A stretch of DNA of 64,000 nt from Prorocentrum cordatum (GCA_963575745.1 CAUYUJ010010469.1:324804-388803); one strand, 5' to 3'; positions 1-10,890 are shown, counted from the first letter of the stretch. Numbers and translations are program-made. The notes: generated by a model from the sequence alone, not told the origin.

Positions 1-1000
1 CCGCGACCGGCCAGTAAGAGTGTCAGGCGCCGCCAGACGCGGAAGCCACCGCAGGCAGCTCGTGCGCCACCCCACGCCTGCTGCCGCCCCGCCGCTATCC
101 CACCGGGGTATTGGCATTCTCGCGCATCTGGACATGGGCGCGGTCCACTCCTCGGCGGTTCGGAGACCATGCGAAGCCGCATCATGAGCAGGAGATGCTG
201 CTGACGCTCGGCGAGTCGATGCGAATGCCTGCTCGTTCGCGCGAGCTCCGTTAGCAGACGAGTCCGCCAGGGCGGCTTGTTCGCGGCGCTTGCCGCGCCA
301 CCGGCAGGCCACTCGGCGCCCTGTTCGCATTGCTTGCGCATTATTTTTTCTGCCAGCAGCGCGCTCGATCGCGGCGTTTGCGCCCCCACCCCGCGTGTCT
401 TGTTGTTGGGGGGGGTGGGGGGGGGGAAGGGGGCGTCCCGGAGCCCCCCCGCCCGATGCGCCTGAGGGCTGGATGCATCGGCGCATCGCGGAATGGTGGA
501 ATAATCGGCGAGCGCGGTAGGATCTAGTGGAGGCTAATAGAAGCTAGTAGAATCTAATGGGCGGACTGCATGATTCAAATAACTCTCAGGCCGATGACGT
601 CTAAGGCTGGCGCGGTGAACGTGGCGAGCGTCGAGGGCGAGGCCGTGCGCGCGCAGGGCCGCGTCGTTTCGCTTGCCCCGGCTTTGGGTTGGGTCGGGCT
701 GGGCACGCGTGGCTGGCCGCGGGGGGCGCGTGGGGGTGGGGTGAGCCTAAACTAACACGACCCGAAAGCCGTCTGTCTCCTAAGCCGCGCCGAGGGCCGT
801 GTGGGGGGGGGGCCCTTGGAATTTGAGGCCCGCCCGCCCGCGCCATTCCAGGGCGGCTTACCCCCCCCTGTTAGCGGCAAACGGTGACAGCCAAGCATCG
901 GGAATTCGTGGAGTCGGACCCCAGGAAGAGCCACCCCAAGTCTACAAGGCCTGGGCGGCCCACCCAAGGCTGGCACCCGGGCGGCACAGGGCAATCCAGG
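1..1000. other. GC-rich stretch without a supported gene
   Basis: I see no recognisable protein, RNA or element here. Short open frames exist on both strands because the DNA is GC-rich, but none shows a domain or a consistent reading frame. A nearly pure G run lies at about 408-432. The piece could be intergenic DNA or the decayed upstream part of the DIRS-like element that becomes recognisable from about 1.9 kb. Confidence 0.5.
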
Positions 1001-1004
1001 CCTC

Positions 1005-1480
1005 GCCTTTCGGCCCGCGTCGGCGGCCGGCAAGCGGACCGAGCGCGTTCTCGGTCCCGCCGGCGGCGCGTCGCGGGCGGTCCGTGGGCCCGCGGCGCGC
1101 CCCAGGCATTTAACCCAGGGCGGCCGTGAGTAATCTAAGCTGGCCTTTCGGCCCGCGGGGGCGGCCGGCAGGTGGAACGAGTGTGTCCTCGGTCCCGCCG
1201 GCGGCACCTCGCGGATGCTCCGTGGGCCCGCGGCGCGCGGTCGGCGGGATGCCAGTGCGTCCCGGCCGGCGCGCTGTCGCTGTGCGCGTAAATTAACGAG
1301 GAGCCAGTGCGCCCTCAGCTGCGCACGCCAAGCAAGGCATGCCGTGCTGCCCCAGGCCAGATGGCCCAGGGCGGCTCGGGCCGGTCATGCAGGGCCAGCG
1401 TGCCCGCGCCGGCGGCCGGCTTGTGGACCGGGCACGTCCTTGGTCCCGCCGGCTCTCCGCGCCGAGGGCCAGCGTGTCCC
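1005..1480. repeat. Degenerate GC-rich repeat, two clear copies and one weak
   Basis: About 95 bases at 1007-1100 recur at 1145-1240. Both contain a run on TTTCGGCCCGCG, a GGCGGCCGGC block, TCGGTCCCGCCGG and CCGTGGGCCCGCGGCGCGC. A more diverged third copy lies near 1390-1475. Coding potential is not evident. From 1480 to 1900 I see only further GC-rich sequence without a firm feature. Confidence 0.55.
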
Positions 1481-1914
1481 GTGCGACGGTTCAAACACCG
1501 CGCGCCCGCCCCGAGGGGGGGGGGGCGGGCCGGCCTGCGTATTTCGGGGACTCGACCATGTGATTCGGTGCCCCGTGGCGTGATTGTGTCGTGGCACCTC
1601 CCCCTTGACTTTGCCACTAAAAGATGCGCGCCCCCCTTCCCCTCTCCTCGCTCACCCTCTTTCCGCCTGGGCACGTCCAAGGCTGCCGCCGCGGTGCCGC
1701 GCCGCGGGGCCTCGAGGCGCGCGGTGGGCATGGGGCGCTGCCCGCCCTCCGGGGTGTCGGGCTGGGCCCGTAACCATCGCCGCCCGAGGGCCCGCGGTCG
1801 TGGCTCCGCGGGTCGGGGGAGGAGGACGTCTCTGGGCGGCGTGTGCGTCAGGGCCAAGGGGAAGTCAGGGGGTGCGCCGTCAGGTGGACCCCCCCTCCAC
1901 TGCGCCCCCCGCGG

Positions 1915-2650
1915 CTGGCGCCGGTGCTGAGGGCCCCGCCGGTGGTCTGGACGCAAGCCCTCTGGGCCTGCCAGACGCTGCACGAGGCCATCATCGACAG
2001 CTCGACGAAGACGGGCGATGGCGATCGGCTTCGTGACTCTACGCCGCCGCCACCCCTGGCCCCAGGCCTGCGCGCGGAGTGCGCGGACAACTTATTCTCG
2101 CTGAGCCAGGGCGCGGGGGAGGTGAAGGATCGCGCCCTGTCCGCCACCCGGGCGCTGCAGGAGGCCAGGCTGCCCGCGCGCGCGCCGAGCTGGGGGGCTG
2201 GCGATGAGACGCTGGGCCGGCGTTTCTTGGACCTCGAGGCCGCCGTGGAGGCGGCGCTGCGGTCAGCCTGGCGTCTCCGGTTGGGCCTGCTGGCTCTGGT
2301 CGACAGGAAGTTCGTCAGCGGCCGCGAGCTGTCGAGCGTGATTGGCCACTGCGCTTCTCGAGCCTTGATTCGCAGGCAGCTTCTGAGCGCCTCTCGACGA
2401 GTTGCGCGTACGTCGAGGTTTTCAAAGACAGGTCAGGCCGGCTCTGGGACAGTGTGCGGCAGGAGCTGCGCTGGGCTGCCGCGCTGGTGCCCCCGGCGCG
2501 GCGGCAGCTGGGCGCCCGCCGGGGCCCGCGGCCCACCGTCTTCGACGCCTCCGCGTGGGGCAGGGGCGCCATGCAGAAGCACGTGCCAGAGGAGTGGCTG
2601 GCGGAGGCCGCCCAGATCAACGAGCGGTGGTGCCTCTCACGGTCTGAGGA
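1915..2650 (+). pseudogene. Reverse transcriptase / RNase H remnant (DIRS type)
   Basis: This is the C-terminal part of an RT running into RNase H. A motif B-like segment, QALWACQTLHEAII, lies near 1954-1995. It is followed by a motif C-like CADN at 2080-2091 (YxDN/YxDD in relatives, so the tyrosine is cysteine here). Next comes a helical thumb-like stretch ending GRELSSVIGHCASRALIRR before 2380. The frame must change near 2392 to continue as YVEVFKDRSGRLW and reach TVFDASAWG (2535-2561), the first acidic motif of RNase H (Asp at 2544). RT motif A and the rest of RNase H are not readable. The family call rests on motif order and on the recombinase immediately downstream. Confidence 0.6.
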
Positions 2651-3359
2651 GGGCTCGGTGGCTGCTCGCGGAGATTTGGAAGTCCTTGATCACGGAGTTT
2701 GTTCGGCGCCGCGCCCCGCCCGTGCCTCGATCCATGTGGGGAGGGGTTTGGAAAAGAGTCTCATCATCCCCATGGGATCGCCAGGAAGCACAGGCCGCCC
2801 TGACTACGGGGTCGGAAGGCCATCGGAAAGCGCCGCGTGATGTTGTCGGACGCCGCGTCGTTCATCCTTGCCGCCCCCACGGGCCGCTCACCGGCTCAAG
2901 GCATGGGCCCCGTGACCACCCTCTGTTGGATCGGCCCCGTGTCTGTTTACTTCCGACGGGTTCCCTCCGAGAGGAACGCTGCCGACGACAGCGCCCAGGG
3001 CTCCCCGCTGCGCCGCGCGGAGGCCGCGCGCGGCCCAGTTGTGCGCGATGCTGCCGCGGCCGCCCAGCGTCGCGAAGACGATCCTGGGCGGGGTGCCGAA
3101 GCCCGCGGACACGACCGCCATGCCGAAGGCGACGCTGCTGAGCCGGCCGATCACCCGCCCGACCACCGGGGCGCGGGCTTCAGCGCTAGGGCGGGCGCCG
3201 AGGCGGCTGGGGCCCAGTGCGGGCCCTTCGGCCCCGTGCAAGCCGCGCCGAGGCGCGGGCGCGGAGGCGGCCCCCCGGCCGGTCGCGACGACGGGCGCTC
3301 GCGCTCTGATCAGCAGGGGGGCCTCGCAGGCCGAGCTGGGGCCGGACGCGCGGGGCCTG
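2651..3359 (+). other. Linker between RT/RNase H remnant and recombinase, unresolved
   Basis: In an intact element this interval would hold the end of RNase H and the N-terminus of the recombinase ORF. Open frames exist in two registers, but I cannot pick out the later acidic motifs of RNase H. The frame that enters the recombinase is open from 3039, but its first hundred residues are Arg/Pro/Ala-rich and show no domain. Confidence 0.4.
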
Positions 3360-4392
3360 AGGAAGCGGAGGGGGCTGGAGAAGCACGGCTGCCATAGGAC
3401 AGACGCCGGCGCTCCGGTGAGCTTCCTGGAGCGCCGCGCCGCGCGGCCCCGCGCGGAGGCCAACTACCGCAACCGGGCGGCCGTCTTTAAGCGCTGGGCC
3501 CGGGCGTCCAGGGTGCCGCTGGAGCTGGCGTCGGCGCTCGACGCGGCGGCGGTGGCATGGGCGAGCGATCAGTTCTCCGAGGGCAGCGGGCTGGCGAGCG
3601 GCAGCTACCTCCTGGCGGCCCTGGGGCACCTGCGCCCGGAGCTCGCGCGTGGGGCGCCCGAGCTGGTGCGGGGCCACGCCGCCAAGAGGGGTTGGCAGCT
3701 GTTGGCTCCAACAAAGTCCCGGCTGCCGACCCCGCTCCCAGTGGCCGCCATCATGGCCAACGCGCCGGCGTCCGAGGGAAAGCTGCAGATGGCGAGCGCG
3801 GCGATGGTGGCACTCGCGTTCGTCCTCAGGCCCGCCGAGGTGATGCGCATCCAGGTCTTGGACGTGGTGCCCCCGCCCCGCGAGGGCGGGACCGGTCGCG
3901 GCCGCCTGTCGCTGGTGCTCCACCCCCTCGAGCAGGGGGCGAGCTCGAAGACGGGGGCGCACGACGAGTCGCTGGTGCTCGACGACCTGGAGTTCGCCTG
4001 GCTGGGGAGCGTGCTGGGCCTACTCAGGCAGGAGGCAAAGGGGGGAGTACCTGTTCGGGTTCAGCTACGCCGACTGGGCCCAGAGCTTCGCCGACGCGGG
4101 TCGCCGGCTGCGCTTCGGGAGCCCGAGGCCACCCGTGCTGCGCCGACTCAGGCACGGGAGAGCGCCCCGCGAGGCGCTCACCGGGTTTCGCGACGCGGTG
4201 GGGCTGAAACAGTGGGGGCGCTGGAGCAGCGACGCGTCGGTCCGCAGGTGCGCCAAGGGGGGCCGGGTCAACCAGGCGCTGGCCTCGCTCAGCGCGGCGA
4301 TGCGAAGGCACGGCGCCGACTGCGAGGCAAGGGTTGGTCGCCTCCTCTCGAGGCGATCGCCGCCGCTGCCGCCGCCGAGCGCAGCGGCGTAG
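3360..4392 (+). pseudogene. Tyrosine recombinase, frameshifted
   Basis: A helical N-terminal (SAM-like) region starts near 3420 and leads into the catalytic core. The first catalytic Arg sits in FVLRPAEVM (Arg codon 3828-3830). The frame then breaks inside a run of six G at 4040-4045. In the +1 frame the protein continues as EYLFGFSYADWAQSF, then LRHG (4147-4158) with the His/Arg block, and finally GRWSSDASVRRCAKGGR, where the nucleophilic Tyr is expected but codon 4249-4251 is TGC (Cys). A TAG stop lies at 4390-4392. The layout matches DIRS-type recombinases. The frameshift and the Tyr-to-Cys change argue that this copy is dead. The shift could also be a sequencing error or slippage signal. 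Confidence 0.7.
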
Positions 4393-5013
4393 CCTTGGAG
4401 ATCTTCTCGGGCCCCGGTCGCCTCTCCCGCGGCTGGCGGAGGCACCGGCGGCTGGCGAGCGCGCCCATCTACGAGATCGACATCCGCCGCCGCCAGACGC
4501 ACGACCTCGAGGTGCGGAAGAGCCAGCGGATCATCAGGTGCCTCGTCCAGCACGGCTTGGCGCGGTCAGTCTGGCTGGGCGCGCCGTGCAACGCCTTCGC
4601 GCGGGCCCGAGAATCGGGCCCCCCAGGGCCGCCGCCCCTGCGGTCCGCGGAGTTCCCGACCGGGCCCCCCAACTTGAAGCCGCGCGATCAGCAGAAGCTG
4701 GAGGTGGGCAACGCGCTGGCCGCCTTCGCCGCCCGCGCGATGGACGAGTGCCGGCGGCGGAACGCGCCGGCGGTGCTCGAGAACCCCTGGGCGAGCCGGT
4801 TCTTCCAGCAATTTTGTTTTCTGAGACTGCCGAAGGGCGTGCTGCGGGCGGCGGTCACCGACTACTGCCGGGGCGGCACGCGCTGGAAGCGGACGCAGCT
4901 CTGGGGCCATCGACCTGAGCTGCGTCGAGCGCCTCTGCTCCGCCTGTGGGATCCGCCCCCGCGCGAAGCAGCCGCGCGTGATCTTGCGCGGGAAGCATCG
5001 TCGCAGCGGCGGC
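4384..5013 (+). pseudogene. Cytosine-methyltransferase-like domain of a retroelement
   Basis: It opens in a different frame from the end of the recombinase and overlaps it by a few bases. Motifs in order: LEIFSGPGRLSRG at 4395 (motif I, SAM binding), YEID (motif II-like), GAPCNAFARAR with Cys at 4587-4589 (motif IV, the PC nucleophile), VLENPW with Glu at 4779 (motif VI, ENV/ENP), then TDYCRGGTRWKRTQLWG. The frame shifts again next to a GGGG at about 4903-4906. The other frame continues through IDLSCVERLC and VILRGKHRRSGG to a TGA near 5013. This order matches C5-cytosine methyltransferases, and such domains are known in some dinoflagellate and algal retrotransposons. Target specificity and activity cannot be judged. 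A diverged Rossmann methyltransferase of another kind is the main alternative. Confidence 0.55.
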
Positions 5014-5159
5014 TGAGCCTCACCTGCGGCCGCTGCGCAATCGCCTCGCCCAGGCTTTCGCGGACGCTCCTGTGGCCAAGAGAATGGAAGATTTGTCTAG
5101 CATGTTGGACTCGGCATGCCGGCCAGGAGTCGGTTTGGGCAAGCGAACCAGACAATGTT

Positions 5160-5700
5160 TGGAGAGCTGGGCCCAGATACTTTGTCCTAGGGTGACGCTC
5201 GCTGCTGACCGGCGGCGCGCCTTCCTGGCCCGCCTCGCCGCCTGTGCCGAGCGCGCCCCAGATGTCCGGCCCGGAGGGGCGCTGAAAGATAAAATTCAGG
5301 GATCTCGGCCGTCGTCTTTGCTGGCAGCAGGGAGCGAGGGGAAGCGTGGAGTATTACATAGTTTACATCATGTATCCATCGGCCCCCTCGCCTGAATGCG
5401 GCCGTGCCGTTGCAGACCGCTGTGTCTGTAACCCTTTTCGCTCAAGCTTCCCACTGGCTTCGACTGCGTCTGCCTCCCCTTTGCCGCCCGCTTGGCCTGC
5501 AGGTTCACACTGGAGAGCTGGGCCCAAATAATTTTTCCTAGAGCGACGTTCGCTGCTGACCGGCAGCGCGCGTTCCTGGCCCGTCTCGCCGCCTGTGCAG
5601 AGCGTGCCCCAGATGTCCGGCCTGGAGGGGCACTGAAAGGGAAAATCCAGGGATCTCGGTCATCGTCTTTGCTGGCAGCAGGGAGCGAGAGGAAGCGTGG
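5160..5700 (+). repeat. 190-bp direct repeats B1 (5160-5349) and B2 (5511-5700) of element 1
   Basis: Both copies begin TGGAGAGCTGGGCCCA and end GAAGCGTGG, with about 90% identity by eye. The 161 bp between them (5350-5510) is unrelated and would be the A2 block of a split-direct-repeat element. Microsatellite sequence begins directly after the second copy. Confidence 0.75.
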
Positions 5701-5701
5701 G

Positions 5702-5756
<55 letters not shown>

Positions 5757-5798
5757 GCATCAGCATCAGCATCATCATCAGCATCAGCACCAGCATCT
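5701..5798 (+). repeat. (ATC)n microsatellite at the end of element 1
   Basis: Almost perfect ATC triplets for about 55 bases, then mixed CATCAG and CACCAG triplets, merging into TCC. It starts exactly where the 190-bp repeat ends. Confidence 0.9.
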
Positions 5799-7081
5799 TC
5801 CTCCTCCTCATCCTCATCCTCCTCCTCCTCCCCTCTTCCCCTCCCCCCCCCCTCTCCGCCTCCCGCTCCCCCTCCTCCCTGCCCACGCCCAACCCCGCCC
5901 ACCCCGAGAGCGGGGTGTGGGCAGCCCTCCTCGGCCACCTGGCGCGGCGCGGCGCGGCATGGGGGGCGGGTGCGGGCAGGAAACGGGGGACGGGGCGGGA
6001 GGGGGGAGAGTCGCCGATCTCCGGGCGCGGAACCGAGTTGGGGGGGGCAGCGGCGCGGCCGGGCGAGCGGCGCGCCTCGTGAAGGTCCAGGCGGATACCA
6101 ACGTGAACCCCAAGCACGTGGGCGAGTCTCTGAGAACCCTGACGCTGGAGGACTCGGGGCGCTCGTTTGTTTCCCTCTCCTGCCACCCGCTTCGCCTTCA
6201 CACGTCCCGCGGTTCCCCCTCCTCTCCCCTCCCGATCCCGCACCCCCTTCTCCTCCTCTTTCTCTTCCTTTTTTATTCGTCTTCTTCGTCTTCTTATTAT
6301 TATTCCTATGTGTCTTCTTCTTCTTCTTCTTCTTCTTATTCTTCTTATTATTATTATTCTTCTTTTGTTTCTTCTTCTTCTTCTCCTCCTCCTCCTCCTC
6401 CTCCTCCTCCTGCCCCCCCCTCCTCCTCATCCTGCACCTCCTCCTCCTTCTCCTCCGGGTCTTCCTCCTCCTCCCCTCTGTCTCGCCACTATTTTGCTCT
6501 CCCCTTCACCCCTGTGTCCGAGAGCCCCAGGCTTCGTGGTCTCGCCAAGAACATCGATGACGCGAAAGGCAGCGATGGTCTCGCCAAGGGCATCGATCTT
6601 CTCCTCCTCTTCCTCTTCTTCTCCTCCTCCTACCCCTCTTCCGCCTCACCATCCTACTCCTCATGTTGACGCTCCTCCTCCTCTTCCTCCTCCTCCTCCT
6701 CCTCTCCCCTCTCTCCTTCTCTCTCCTCCTCCTTCCTCTCTCCTCCTCCCCCCTCCCTCCCTCCTCCCTCCTCCTCCTCCTCCTCCTCCTCCTCTTTCTC
6801 CTCTCGCCTCCTCCTCCTCCCCTCTTCCTCCTCCTCCTCCTCCTCCTCATCCTCATCCCCTCCTCATCTTTCTCCCTCCTCCTCCTCCTCCTCCCTCCTC
6901 CTCCCTCTCTTCGTCCTCCTTTTCCTTCTCCTCCTCCCCCTCGTCCTACTACCTGGTTTAATCCTCCTCCTCCTCCTCCTCCCCTCCCTCCTCCTCCTCC
7001 TCCTCGCATCATCTCATCATCATCATCATCATTCCATTTCATCATCATCATCATCATCATCATTCATCCTCATCATCATCA

Positions 7082-7123
<42 letters not shown>

Positions 7124-7736
7124 CATCCTCAATCCTCATCCTCATCCTCATCCTCATCCTCATCCTCATCCTCATCATCATCACATCATCATCATCAGCA
7201 GCAGCGCAAGCAGCATCCAGCAGCAGCAGCATCCTTATTCAATCCTTATCCTCCTCCTCTCCTCCTCCTTCTCCTCTCCTCCCCATTCTCCTCCTTCTCC
7301 TCCTCCTCCTCTCCCTCCTCCTCCTCATCCTCGTCTCCTCCTCCTCTTCCTCCCCCTGTCCTCCTCTTTCTCCCTCCTCCTCCTCCTCCTCCTCCTCCTC
7401 CTGATCTGTCCTGCTGGTCCTCTCCCCTCCTCCTTCCTCCTCCTACCTCTCCTTTCTCCCTCTTTTCTCCTCCTCCTCCTCCTCTCCCGCCTCCTCTCTG
7501 CTCCTCTCTTCCTCTCGTCCTGTCCTCCTACTCCTCCTCTTCCTCCCCATCATCCTCCTCCTCCTCCTCCTCCTCCTCCTCCTCCTCCTCCTCCTCCTCC
7601 TCCTCTCCCTCCTCTTCCTTCTCTCCCTCTTCCTCCTCGTTGTCCTCCTCCTGCTCTTCCTCCCCTTTCCTCCTCATCCTCCTCCTCCTCCTTTCTCTCC
7701 TCCTCCTCCGCCTCGTCCTCCTTCTTTTTCCTGGTA
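5799..7736 (+). repeat. Two-kilobase pyrimidine-rich (TCC/TTC)n tract with an inner (ATC)n block
   Basis: The plus strand is almost wholly C and T, mostly TCC and CCT triplets, with TTC/TTA near 6270-6390 and an ATC/CTCATC block at 7010-7200. Two non-repetitive islands interrupt it, at about 5875-6235 and 6490-6600. Open frames across it are homopolymer-like (poly-Ser, poly-Leu, poly-Glu, poly-Arg) and are not genes. Confidence 0.9.
5875..6235 (+). other. Non-repetitive island in the pyrimidine tract, possible exon
   Basis: This GC-rich segment interrupts the microsatellite. In one plus-strand frame it reads RLVKVQADTNVNPKHVGES then LRTLTLEDSGRS (about 6069-6165), which looks less random than its surroundings. 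I recognise no domain, and no clear splice sites define its ends. It may be an exon fragment or plain unique DNA. Confidence 0.25.
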
Positions 7737-7978
7737 CGCGCAAACTGGGGCGACCCGCCACGAAGCCCCCGAGCATTTGGCGTATGGCTGCGAGGAGCTC
7801 GAGGATTTTGTCGTACATGCAGGAGGGGGAATCGATTGCCGAGAGGTACGTGTCGTCGACGTAGGCATCGAAGGAAGAAAACTCCTTGGAATATCGGTCG
7901 ACCGTGTACAGGCTAACGGAGCGAGGGACAGTGTCGAAAGCGTCCAAAGCATACACACGAATCAAAGTCGTGGCCATT
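7737..7978 (-). CDS. Unrecognised exon-like island between microsatellites
   Basis: On the minus strand this 242-bp block is bounded by signals resembling splice sites. Upstream (7979 and above) is a pyrimidine-rich tract ending CCTCGTCCAG; downstream (7735-7736) is a GT. The block is open throughout and encodes about 80 residues with normal composition, beginning MATTLIRVYALDAFDTVPRS, then SKEFSSFDAYVDD and ILELLAAIRQMLGG. Both neighbours are GGA/TCC microsatellite, which would then be intron. I do not recognise the family. YVDD recalls the RT motif C, but nothing around it supports an RT. It is a candidate exon of a host or element gene. Confidence 0.4.
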
Positions 7979-8099
7979 CTGGACGAGGAGGAGGCAGAAG
8001 AGGGGGAGTGGTAGGATGACGAGGAGTAGGGATGGGACTGGTACTCTCGGAGACAGGAGCGAAAGGGAGAGCAAGAGAGCGTCGAGACAGAGGAAGAGG

Positions 8100-8690
8100 A
8101 GGAGGCGGAGGAGGAGGACCAGGGTAAAACCAAGATTCATCAACGATGCTGCAATAAACCCTCAAAGTTGTTCTTCTCACAGGTCCCTACAAGGATCTAT
8201 TTTCACTGCTGGTAGTGCCCCGTTGGACGGCAATCGTTTGAAAATCCGGAAGCATGCCAGAACACCGTTTGGGAATTGAACGCAACGAATCAACGTTGCT
8301 GCTGCGTTCTGACGATCCTGAATCGTGCCAGAACGCGCTTACTGGGACTCCAACACCGCAAAGCAATGTGCCGGTCGCACCCTGACAAACCTGAACCGCG
8401 CCGACACACCATTTCCAGGACTGCAGCCGTAATCGTCTTTGAAATAGTTGTAGAACTTTATGGCCAATGTGCGCGGCTCTCAGGCGGGAGCAACATTGTG
8501 AACACTACCCGCCCTCCATCCGTGAAGCTCTTCAAACTTAAGACGAATATGCGCGGCGCCAAGGCGAGAGCCACATTTTGAAAGCCGTGAAGCTGTTGCA
8601 AGGTTCAAGCTTCAGGATCATGAGTGGTGCGGAAGTCTTAGGCAAAGCGCCTGGCCCGCCCAACGGACCAGTCTCGGGGTGCGACTGGGA
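8100..8690 (+). repeat. Dispersed repeat family R, copy 1
   Basis: It starts beside GGA triplets with CCAGGGTAAAAC and CAAGATTCATCAACGATG and ends near AAGCGCCTGGCCCGCCC. Both ends recur in copy 2 (38190-38850, same strand) and copy 3 (54064-55085, opposite strand). Inside are diverged short units containing GCGCGGCGC, GCGAGAGCCACATTTTG and CCGTGAAGCT. No protein is encoded. Confidence 0.65.
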
Positions 8691-10130
8691 GGAGTTTTTT
8701 TACAGACTTACGCCGCATCCGCCGACCACTTGAATTGTGCCATTCGTGAGTCTGGCCTGTGCGAAAGACTTGGTCATTTGGCGGTGTTGTTGAAGAGTTT
8801 TCTGAAGGGAGCTGACAAATGTCGGCTTCGTGGCGCATGCCTCCGTGGTGGATGAGGTAGTGTTCGCTCGTCGGGGCCTTCGAGAGGGTCCTGAGGGAAC
8901 CCTCTTGAAGCCAACGCGGAGCCTGACGGGGCTCTCATGGGCCGTCCGCGACGCCTTGCGGGCCGTATTGGGCGCTGTCGTGGGGCCCTCCCGGAGGCCT
9001 CGTCGCCCGTCGCGGGTCGCTGGGCGAGGCGTCTGATCGAATGCACCGAAAATTACATGTTTTTGTTAGGGAACTGGCAACGGTTGGCTTCGTGGCGCAG
9101 GTTTTCGTGGGGAATGAAGTCATGCTCGCTTGTTGGGCCCTCGCGGGGGTCCTGAGGGAGCCATTTTGGGGCCAACACGGAGCCCGAGACGGCCTCCCTG
9201 GGTCGCGTCCCTTTGGACGCGCCGTGGGCCAGAGGCCTGGTGTGAGCACGGGCGTGCGCGCGTCTGAAGGACGGTGGTTGCGCCAGAGAGGGGCCCGAGC
9301 ACGAGGTTTGGGCTCGTCTTGCTGGTGCCGCGGCGACTGCTGCGCGCAAGCGTGCACAGGGAGTGACAGAGAGGTTGAACCAGGGAGGGGATCCGCCACA
9401 AGAGTTGGTTTCGTCTTGCCGGTGCCACGGTGACTGCCGCGCTCGAGCGTGCGCGCGGAACTGCACAAAACACGAGCGGAGGTCGCCGTTGTAGGGGGCA
9501 GGTAAGCCTGGGGCGACAGCGTGCGACCTGGGATCGTGCAGGGGGCCCTTCGGGGCCCTCTCGGACCGTCGGCGGCGCCTTGCGGGTCGTATGAAAGCCA
9601 TGTTTAGGCTGGGTGAGCTATCTTGGGCATCTCCTGGGCCGCCCCGGGGCCAGCGGGAGCCGTCGTGGGGCGACCTGGGACGCTTGTTGGGCGGTTTCGG
9701 GTCGGAGGCCCAGGCCTCTGATTCAGCTTGCCGAGCTGCGAGGTGTCCAAACGGAAAGAGGCAATTTTGGCTTGCTGGGGCCCTCGGTGGGAGTCCCGTG
9801 GGGGCCAGCTTGGAGCGTGTACGGCGCCTCCGGGGGCCCTCCTGGGCAGTCTGCGGCGGCTTGCGGGCCGTTTTGGGGCCATCTTGGGTTGGGTGGGGCC
9901 CGTGTTGGTCCGTCACGGGGCCATCGCGAATTGTTTTGAGGCCATCTCGGTGTCATCTGGGGCTGTCTTGGGTGCGTTTTGGGCCGTCCGGGAACCGCCT
10001 GGAAACGGCGTGGAGCCTCTTGAAGGCCTCTTGGCCCGTCTCGGTTCGCTGGTCACGGCGTCGGAGCCAGTTTGCCAACAAATGTCAGTTGTCCTTCGGG
10101 AGGTGCCCAATTTTGGCTAGTTAGGGTCAT
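8690..10130 (+). repeat. Duplicated blocks grading into the CTTGGGGCC-type array
   Basis: Bases from about 8817 (GGCTTCGTGGCGCA, GGGTCCTGAGGGA, CAACGCGGAGCC) recur from about 9075 to 9190. A second duplication covers about 9295-9370 and 9405-9460 (GGTTTSGKCTYGTCTTGC-like segments). From about 9540 the sequence becomes an irregular array of GGGGCC, TTGGG and GGGCCGT words that recurs at many places in this window. Long frames here read Gly/Pro/Ser/Trp-rich nonsense on both strands. Confidence 0.55.
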
Positions 10131-10216
10131 CGTGGAAGGTTTTCCCCCCACATCCTATATGGGGATGTTTGTTTTCTCTGGACACCCTGCGCAGGAACAG
10201 GAACAGGAACGCACCC

Positions 10217-10890
<674 letters not shown>

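Larger units (their letters stand above)
1900..5700 (+). mobile_element. Decayed DIRS-like retroelement 1 with methyltransferase-like domain
   Basis: In order on the plus strand are the end of a reverse transcriptase with the start of RNase H (about 1.92-2.65 kb), a tyrosine recombinase (about 3.36-4.39 kb), a cytosine-methyltransferase-like domain (about 4.38-5.01 kb), and a pair of 190-bp direct repeats (5160-5349 and 5511-5700) around a 161-bp spacer. RT plus tyrosine recombinase defines DIRS-type elements, and a B1-A2-B2 right end fits the PAT/Ngaro pattern. I found no matching left repeat (A1), and the RT lacks its N-terminal half, so the 5' side is truncated or too diverged. Several frameshifts make this copy non-functional as read. 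Confidence 0.7.

Noticed and set aside
5160-5700. LTRs of an LTR retrotransposon
   Set aside because: Both 190-bp repeats lie on the same side of the coding region, 161 bp apart, next to a tyrosine recombinase, which fits a DIRS/PAT right end better.
7800-7870. YVDD in the minus-strand island as a reverse transcriptase motif C
   Set aside because: There are no neighbouring RT motifs A or B, and the surrounding residues do not fit.
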